In this document: positions 58,435 through 64,000 of the stretch, piece after piece
Layout: each line of letters opens with the position of its first letter
Numbering within the stretch: the first letter of the stretch is position 1
DNA from: SMYC01 sp965197495
Lineage (GTDB): Bacteria > Acidobacteriota > Vicinamibacteria > Marinacidobacterales > SMYC01
Reading direction: 5' to 3'
NCBI GenBank assembly: GCA_965197495.1
Contig: OZ240210.1
Coordinates: forward strand, 1-64,000
DNA: 64,000 nucleotides
Notes under the pieces: model-generated
Seen by the model: only the letters and a program-made list of their open reading frames with translations
Told to the model about the DNA's origin: nothing
Databases searched by the model: none
Position numbers and translations under genes: made by a program

Positions 58435-60798
58435 GTGGAGATTCCCGAAGTCACCGTTATTGGGGCGGGGCTTGCGGGGACGGAAGCGGCTTGGCAGATC
58501 GCGCTTCGGGGCGTTTCGGTGCGTCTATTCGAGATGCGGCCTCACAAGCCGACGCCGGTCCATCGCACCGATGGCTTTGCCGAGCTCGTTTGCAGCAACT
58601 CGCTGCGCTCCGATGACCTGACGAACGCGCACGGTCTTCTCAAAGAGGAGATGCGGCGGCTCGGCTCGTTCGTGATCGAGGCGGCCGAAGCGAGTCGTGT
58701 TCCGGCAGGGCAGGCCCTCGCAGTCGACCGCGACCTTTTCTCGCGCACCATCACCGAGCGGCTCGAAGCTTCGCCCACGATCGACATCGTGCGCGAGGAG
58801 ATCCCGGCGATCCCCGAGGACGGGACCGTCATCATCGCAACAGGCCCGCTCACTTCGGACGCGCTCGCGGCGTCCATCCATGCTTTCACTGGCAGCGACT
58901 ACCTCTATTTCTACGACGCGGTGAGCCCCGTGCTCGAAGTCGAGACGATCGACTTCGACAAGGCGTTCCGGGCGTCGCGCTACGGCAAAGGTGGAGATGA
59001 TTACATCAACTGTCCGATGAACCGGGAGGAGTACGGTGTCTTTTACGAAGCCCTGATCGCGGCTTCGACCATCGACCTGCACGAGATCTACAAGCGGCTG
59101 TATTTCGAGAGCTGCCTTCCCGTCGAGGTCATGGCGGCGCGCGGTGTCGACACGCTCCGGTTCGGACCCATGAAACCGGTCGGCCTTGTCGATCCGAGAA
59201 CGCAAGAAGAGCCCTATGCCGTGGTGCAGCTGCGGCAGGACAATTTGGCCGCAGCTCGTGAAACTCGCATGATCGCCGTCACCGACTACACCCCCGAGGA
59301 CCTCCTCGACGCCGCCAAAGGTCTACTTTCGCGGCCCGACGCCAACGCGAAGGGAATGTTGGGTCAGTCGGAATTCAACATTCTCGTGGATGGTCGGGCC
59401 GCGAGCAAGATTATGCAGGGCATCACAACCGAAATTACGGGAGAGGGGGCTTCCATCGCTCCGGTGAATGACCGCATGGTGGAAGCTGCATCGGCAAGCT
59501 ACCGATATTTCGGTGTCGAACAGGATTTCCGTACCTTGGCGGAGTATTTTGACCGGGTCGAGACCCGCTCTCTCGCTGCCATCAATATTGCCACCTTCGT
59601 CGGCTCAGGCGGCGTGCGGGACTACGTTGTCGGTCGAGAAGATCGTCCCGCAAGCCTCGAGGAACTCGAAGCGATGAAGAAGCTTGTTGCCGAGGCGATG
59701 GAGGACGGAGCGCTCGGGCTCAGCAGCTCGCTTCAGTACGTTCCGAACCGCTTTGCCTCGACGGACGAGTTGGTCGAGCTTGCCAAGGTCGCGGCGGACT
59801 ATGGCGGCATCTACATCACCCACCAACGCTCAGAGGGGAACCTCATCTTCGAGTCCCTCGACGAAGTCTTCGCGATCGCCGAGCGTGCTCAGATTCCGAC
59901 CGAGGTCTGGCACTTGAAAACGGCCTACAAGGCGAATTGGGGCAAGATGCCCGAGGTGCTTGAGAAGTTCGAAACGGCACGGGCCCGCGGACTTGACGTC
60001 AGCGCCAACCAATACCCCTACGATCGAGCCTCGAACGCCCTCGCTGCATGCCTTCCCGTGTGGGTTCGAGAAGGAACAACAGACGACATGATCGAACGCT
60101 TGGCGGACTCGGCGCTGCGCACGCGGATCAAGGCCGAGATGGCGGATCCCTCCATTACCGATTGGGAGAACCAGTGGTACGGCTCGGGGGGCGCTGAAGG
60201 AGTGCTGGTGAGTTCGGTGCGCGACCCCGCCTTGCGCCAGTGGGAGGGGATGACGCTCGCCGAGATCGGTCGTGAGATGGGAAAGGATCCACGCGACGCG
60301 CTCATAAATCTCGTTATCGCCGACTATGGCGCTACTTCGTGCATCATTTCCATCATGCGGGAGGATGACGTGCGGGCCGCGCTGAAACACCCGCTGATTT
60401 CGATCAACACTGACTCCGCGGCCCGTGCGGAAGACGGCCCCCTGTCCGAGAGCAAATCACATCCCCGCGCCTGGGGAACGTTTCCTCGTATCTTGGGCAA
60501 ATATGTCCGCGAAGAGAAGCTCCTCACCTTGGAGGAGGCCGTTCGCAAGATGACGTCTCGTCCAGCGACGCGGGTCAGGCTTCAGGACAGGGGCATTCTC
60601 CGTCCCGGTATGGCCGCCGACATCACGGTGTTCGACCCGGAGACCATTCGTGACGTCGCGACCTTCGAGGAGCCCAATCGCTACTCAGTTGGCGTTCGTC
60701 ACGTGCTCGTGAACGGACGCCCCGTGGTCGAAGACGGCAAAATTACGGACGAGCGGCCAGGCCAGGTCCTTCGAGGCCCCGGCTATAGAAGTCCGTGA
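58435..60798 (+). pseudogene. TrmFO N-terminal part fused in frame to an N-terminally truncated D-aminoacylase
   Basis: Residues 1-272 are the FAD-dependent tRNA m5U54 methyltransferase TrmFO: IGAGLAGTEAAWQIALRG, VCSNSLRSDDLTNAHGLLKE, FGPMKPVGLVDPRT, VVQLRQDNLAA. Normal TrmFO is about 430-470 residues, so its C-terminal third is missing. From about residue 308 to 787 the chain is an N-acyl-D-amino-acid deacylase-like amidohydrolase: MLGQSEFNILVDGRAASK, ALGLSSSLQYVPN, ITHQRSEG and WHLKTAY (histidines), NTDSAAR (aspartate). Its first 60-70 residues, with the first barrel strand, are absent. About 36 residues in between match neither. The frame is open across the join, near 59250-59360. It is either a genuine deletion/fusion or an assembly chimera. 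Neither activity is likely to survive. Confidence 0.85.
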
Positions 60799-61174
60799 AG
60801 AGCCGAGACTTTCTGCTATTCTGGTGCCATGCTGGAATCGGCTTACCTAGCGCTGTAGCGGGAGCGGTGAGCTCCACCACGGGTGCTTCCGCAATCAAAT
60901 GTTGGCGGCCCGCCGCGTATGGCCATCTCCCTTCAGTGTCGCCGAAACCTAGGTGTCCATGATTCAACGAGCTCCTCGTTCTCCTCGATCTCTTCGATCT
61001 GCTCTTCGATATCAAGGGCGGCCTTTGGGAAGGTGCAAACTGCTGACCCGCTGGGCGTTCGAGTATTTGGACCAGACGACAACGCCGTGACTCGGGTGAG
61101 CGCGACGGCCGAGCCGGTCAGTACGTCGCCGCCGCCGAGGGCATCTGTCCATTCAATGCAGCAGCAAATTCATC
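60799..61174. other. Non-coding gap after the chimeric gene
   Basis: The 376 bp show no gene with family resemblance. A CTC/GAT-rich low-complexity stretch lies at 60976-61015. The segment may belong to the same imported or degraded block as the D-aminoacylase part. Confidence 0.45.
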
Positions 61175-61659
61175 TTAGTCGCTCAGCGGCGCGATCGTGC
61201 CGTACATGAGCCCACCGTACTCGCCGTGCTGCCAGCTGCCAGCGTACCGTTCCGCGTAAAACATGACCCGCGCCGTGAAGGTACCGTCGAGCCCTGGGAT
61301 GACCATGTCCGTAATGGTGACTATGGGGGTATCACCCGCCCACCGGATGGGCACGACGACCGGCAGCGTCATGTCGACACTCCCGTAGGTCATGTGAACG
61401 TCGAACCGCCAACGGTGCTCGCCGACCTTTGCCACTCTGGTGATCTCGTAGCGTTCCGGCTTGTCGTCGCGACGCTCACGGCCTTTGAGCGTGTAGTGGC
61501 CGGTAAGCACCACGTTCTGCATCCGCTCGGCGAACCCCCGCTCGAGTTCCGAGAGTGACACCAGGGTTGACCGGTGCCGGTGATCGCGACGAGCCACCCG
61601 GCCCCGAACGCCACGACTAGTGCGGCAATGCCAAGGGCAATCTTCAGCAATGAGCGCAT
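61175..61659 (-). pseudogene. Small secreted protein gene with a frameshift near 61565-61595
   Basis: One frame from ATG 61659 encodes a signal/anchor MRSLLKIALGIAALVVAF followed by GAGWLVAITGTG. A second frame from about 61590 encodes the body: STLVSLSELERGFAERMQN, WRFDVHMTYGSVDMTLPV, GLDGTFTARVMFYAERYAG, to 61175. A single base change at the gcgatcaccggcaccgg region would join them into a protein of about 160 residues. The body resembles small exported proteins of unknown function. The frameshift may be real or a sequencing indel. Confidence 0.6.
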
Positions 61660-61980
61660 GGCCGGATTATAGGCGATCCGCGCCGGGCTGGCCGAAGGTG
61701 GAGATCAGACCGGCTGTCGTCCGCAATAAAGAAGATCGCAACTCGCTGCCCAGTCGGAAACACAGACACTAAGCTGCTGATTTATGGTCTATTTCAAATG
61801 GGCCGAGTTTTGGCACAGGACGGGGTTTTGTAGCGGTAGGTGGCACCAGAGATGCGCTAGAAGGGCGGAACTGGCCTCATTTTCGGTTTTGGTCTCTAAT
61901 CTCGATTTTCGAGTGCCACGTTTGCGCCCAAATAGGAGAACGGGCGCTGACCGGGCCGTGCGGCAGCGGAAAAGAGGCCA
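61660..61980. other. Non-coding or decayed segment
   Basis: Nothing recognisable is encoded here; short open frames lack family resemblance. It joins directly to the kinase remnant and continues the degraded zone. Confidence 0.4.
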
Positions 61981-62158
61981 CCCGAACCTCTTGATGCACC
62001 ACCTGCATACGCCGCCCCCGCCGCTGCGGCCAAAACGCACCGAGATCAACGAGAAGCTCGAAGAGCTCGTGCTTCTTTGCCTCGCCAAGAACCCCGAAGA
62101 CCGCTTTCAGACCGCCGGCGAGATTCTCTCCTTCGCCGGCGCCGCCCAGCTTCTCTAG
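61981..62158 (+). pseudogene. C-terminal remnant of a serine/threonine protein kinase
   Basis: The last 55 or so codons read LLMHHLHTPPPPLRPKRTEI, then LEELVLLCLAKNPEDRFQTA. This is the final lobe of bacterial Hanks-type kinases (hydrophobic helix, CLAKxPxDRxQ). No glycine loop, catalytic loop or DFG motif lies upstream, and the preceding sequence does not continue the domain. It is a fragment. Confidence 0.65.
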
Positions 62159-62204
62159 CAACTCCCCCGTTTGACGCGCGATTACCTTTCGCGTACGATT
62201 TATG

Positions 62205-62215
62205 ATGTAAAACAT
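62205..62215. promoter_or_regulatory. Candidate operator: palindrome ATGTAAAACAT before nrtR
   Basis: ATGT and ACAT pair around AAA, 20 bp before the nrtR ATG in an AT-rich stretch. NrtR autoregulates from palindromic sites upstream of NAD salvage genes. The match is short and the lineage's NrtR consensus is unknown. Confidence 0.35.
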
Positions 62216-62235
62216 ACACTAACACCAGATACGGG

Positions 62236-62904
62236 ATGGCTAAGAAAACGCAGCAGGTTCTAGTTGCCGTGGATAACTGCATTTTCACGGTGGACGAGGG
62301 AAGGCTCGACGTGCTGCTCATCCAGATGAAACAGGACCCGTTCGACGGTGTGTGGGCGCTACCAGGAGGGCTCATTGACGACGGCGAAAGGCTCGATGGA
62401 GCGGCGGCGCGGATTCTCGAGGAGCAGACGGGGCTCTGCCACGTCTATCTCGAGCAGCTCTATAGCTTCGACGACGAGTCGAGGGACCCGAGCGGCCGGG
62501 TCGTCTCGATCGCTTATTTCTCACTCGTCCAGCGCGACGGTCTCGAACTGCGGACGACCGATAAATATCGACAAGTGCGATTTTGGAGCTTTGAAGGGCT
62601 CCCCGGGAAACTTGCTTACGACCATGAGACCATTCTCGATTACGCCCGGGCGCGACTGACCGCGAAGGTTCAATACACGAACGTGATGTGGTCGCTGCTC
62701 CCGGAGAAGTTCACCCTCAGCCAGCTCCAGGCGGCCTATGAAACGGTGCTGAGCCGAAGGCTCGACAAGCGGAACTTCCGCAAGAAAGTCTCGTCGCTCG
62801 GTATCGTTCAGGCCTCCGGTGAGAAATCAACGGGCGGACGTCACCGGCCAGCGATGCTCTATCGCTTCACGAGCCGCGAGCCAGAGATCGTGGAGGTCTT
62901 TTGA
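62236..62904 (+). CDS. nrtR: NrtR-type transcriptional regulator of NAD metabolism
   Basis: The 222 residues combine a Nudix domain (LVAVDNCIFTVDEGRLDVLL, GVWALPGGLIDDGERLDGAA) with a C-terminal winged-helix domain (VLSRRLDKRNFRKKVSSLGI and RPAMLYRF). The Nudix box reads GxxxxxExxxxxxxRILEEQTGL, with Ile in place of the first catalytic Glu. Such loss is typical of NrtR, which senses ADP-ribose rather than hydrolysing it. It precedes a nicotinamidase-like gene and pncB, its expected regulon. Confidence 0.85.
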   Translation: MAKKTQQVLVAVDNCIFTVDEGRLDVLLIQMKQDPFDGVWALPGGLIDDGERLDGAAARILEEQTGLCHVYLEQLYSFDDESRDPSGRVVSIAYFSLVQRDGLELRTTDKYRQVRFWSFEGLPGKLAYDHETILDYARARLTAKVQYTNVMWSLLPEKFTLSQLQAAYETVLSRRLDKRNFRKKVSSLGIVQASGEKSTGGRHRPAMLYRFTSREPEIVEVF

Positions 62905-63929
62905 TGATACCGGAACATTTCGATCCCGAAAAAGTGGGTGATGTCTTTCGCGTCCCTTACGAGAAGCTGGCCCGCGAAGCTCGCCGGTGGCGCGAGAAGC
63001 ACGCCGCGGCGCCCTCCTCACGTGACGCGTATCGTATCGGGCTTCTGCTCGTGGACGTCCAGAACACATTTTGTATTCCGGAATTCGAGCTCTTTGTTGC
63101 GGGGCGATCGGGGATGGCCGCTGTCGAGGACAACAAACGGCTTTGTCGATTCATCTACGAGAATCTCGATCGCATCACGCGCATCCATGCCACGCTCGAC
63201 ACCCACAAAGCGATGCAGATCTTCCATAGCGCCTTTCTCGTCGACGCGGCCGGGGAGCACCCCGAGCCGATGACGGTGGTAACACTCGACGACGTCACCT
63301 CCGGCCGGTGGACGGTGAGCCCGCGGGCGGCCGAATCGATTCCGGGCTGTGACCAGAAATATCTGGAGCAATATTGCCGGAGCCTCAGCCAGAACGGTAA
63401 GTACTCCCTCATGGTGTGGCCTTACCACGCGATGCTCGGAGGCATCGGCCACGCGCTCGTCTCCACCGTCGAGGAGGCCGTTTTCTTTCACAACATCGTG
63501 CGCGGCGCTCAGACGGCGTTCGAGGTCAAAGGCGATCATCCGTTGACCGAGAACTACTCGGCGCTTCGGCCCGAGCTGTCCACGGAATCCGGTGGGCTTG
63601 CACCATCCAAAGACGACGCGTTCGTCGAAGAGCTTCTCGCCTACGACGCGCTCATCGTGGCCGGTCAAGCGAAGAGTCACTGCGTCGCGTGGACGGTTGC
63701 CGATCTGCTCGCCGAGATCAAAAAGCGCGATCCCGCGCTCGCGCGGAAAGTCTATCTGCTCGAGGACGCGACTTCACCGGTCGTCGTCCCGGGTGTCGCC
63801 GATTTCACCGACGAGGCCGATGCTGTCTTTCGAGAGTTCGAACAAGCCGGGATGCATCGAGTCCTCTGCAGCGAGCCCATCGACGCTTGGCCCGAGCTCC
63901 CCGCGACGCTCGAAGAGGAAATGCGGTAG
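62904..63929 (+). CDS. Nicotinamidase/isochorismatase-like cysteine hydrolase
   Basis: From ATG 62904 (sharing a base with the nrtR stop, TGATG) the gene encodes 341 residues. The isochorismatase fold is visible: LLLVDVQNTFCIPEF (catalytic Asp), HATLDTHKAMQIFH (metal site area), NGKYSLMVWPYHAMLGGIGH and the catalytic cysteine in VAGQAKSHCVAWTV. It is about 120 residues longer than PncA, with an N-terminal extension and a long middle. Between nrtR and pncB it probably converts nicotinamide to nicotinate, feeding PncB. The specificity is inferred from context. Confidence 0.82.
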   Translation: MIPEHFDPEKVGDVFRVPYEKLAREARRWREKHAAAPSSRDAYRIGLLLVDVQNTFCIPEFELFVAGRSGMAAVEDNKRLCRFIYENLDRITRIHATLDTHKAMQIFHSAFLVDAAGEHPEPMTVVTLDDVTSGRWTVSPRAAESIPGCDQKYLEQYCRSLSQNGKYSLMVWPYHAMLGGIGHALVSTVEEAVFFHNIVRGAQTAFEVKGDHPLTENYSALRPELSTESGGLAPSKDDAFVEELLAYDALIVAGQAKSHCVAWTVADLLAEIKKRDPALARKVYLLEDATSPVVVPGVADFTDEADAVFREFEQAGMHRVLCSEPIDAWPELPATLEEEMR

Positions 63930-63931
63930 CC

Positions 63932-64000
63932 ATGCCGATCATCAAATCTTTGCTCGACGTCGATTTCTACAAGTTCACCATGGGGCAGATGGTGTTTCTG
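63932..64000 (+). CDS. pncB: Nicotinate phosphoribosyltransferase, 5' end only
   Basis: ATG 63932 begins two bases after the hydrolase stop. The 23 visible codons read MPIIKSLLDVDFYKFTMGQM, the typical PncB N-terminus (LLDxDxYKxTMG). The gene runs off the window. PncB makes nicotinate mononucleotide for the Preiss-Handler pathway. Confidence 0.85.
   Translation, partial: MPIIKSLLDVDFYKFTMGQMVFL

Overview
The window is a GC-rich chromosomal segment of a diderm (outer-membrane) bacterium. The evidence for this is lpxC, an AsmA-like protein, an outer-membrane beta-barrel protein, lipobox proteins, and a murE with the meso-diaminopimelate signature DNPR. The gene neighbourhoods (complete dcw cluster, parC-parE, rplU-rpmA-obgE-rsfS, dprA-topA-trmFO, and a metalloprotease/beta-propeller/barrel protein) are most like Acidobacteriota. 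That assignment is a judgement from protein style, not a computed placement.

Layout. 1-7.2 kb holds three copies of an IS1634-like insertion sequence, all with broken transposase genes. The third sits inside a PilW-like type IV pilin gene and is flanked by a perfect 6-bp target duplication; removing it restores the pilin frame. 8.2-10.1 kb is an acyl-CoA synthetase on the minus strand. 10.3-27.5 kb is a canonical dcw cluster, all minus: mraZ-rsmH-ftsL-ftsI-murE-murF-mraY-murD-ftsW-murG-murC-murB-ftsQ-ftsA-ftsZ. It is headed by a recognisable sigma70 promoter and a three-repeat MraZ box. 27.8-30.9 kb (plus) carries a YchF-like GTPase homologue and two membrane-linked GT2 glycosyltransferases. 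30.8-37.3 kb (minus) carries an AsmA-like protein, a type II topoisomerase pair and a YIP1-family gene with an in-frame TAG. 37.6 kb is lpxC. 39-40.8 kb is a tight operon of ECF sigma factor, STAS protein, a small helical protein and a DUF1573 protein. 40.8-47.2 kb (minus) is rplU-rpmA-obgE-rsfS, an enhancer-binding protein, a LapA-LapB fusion, comF and a degenerate P1-nuclease/phospholipase-C-fold protein. 47.3-49.7 kb is an IS1-type transposon with cargo, bounded by 18-bp inverted repeats and an 8-bp target duplication. 50-54.4 kb carries a protease-propeller-barrel outer-membrane protein and two lipoproteins. 54.6-58.4 kb is dprA-topA. 58.4-62.2 kb is a degraded zone: a TrmFO/D-aminoacylase chimera, a frameshifted gene and a kinase remnant. 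62.2-64 kb is an NAD-salvage operon (nrtR, nicotinamidase-like hydrolase, pncB start).

Functionally the window is dominated by envelope construction and division. The Mur/Fts genes make and place peptidoglycan, LpxC commits lipid A synthesis, and the LapA-LapB fusion is the expected controller of LpxC turnover. Ribosome assembly (obgE, rsfS, L21, L27), DNA topology (parC, parE, topA) and DNA uptake (dprA, comF, pilin remnant) make up most of the rest.

Two dispersed intergenic repeat families run through the window: an 8-nt-unit CTTTGCGC-type family, and a roughly 140-bp family with CTACC/GGTAGC motifs. The most unusual items are the TrmFO chimera, the IS1-type element carrying a tRNA 3' end and cargo genes, the LapA-LapB fusion, the metal-ligand-stripped P1-fold protein, and an ftsA gene with no ATG/GTG/TTG at its expected start.
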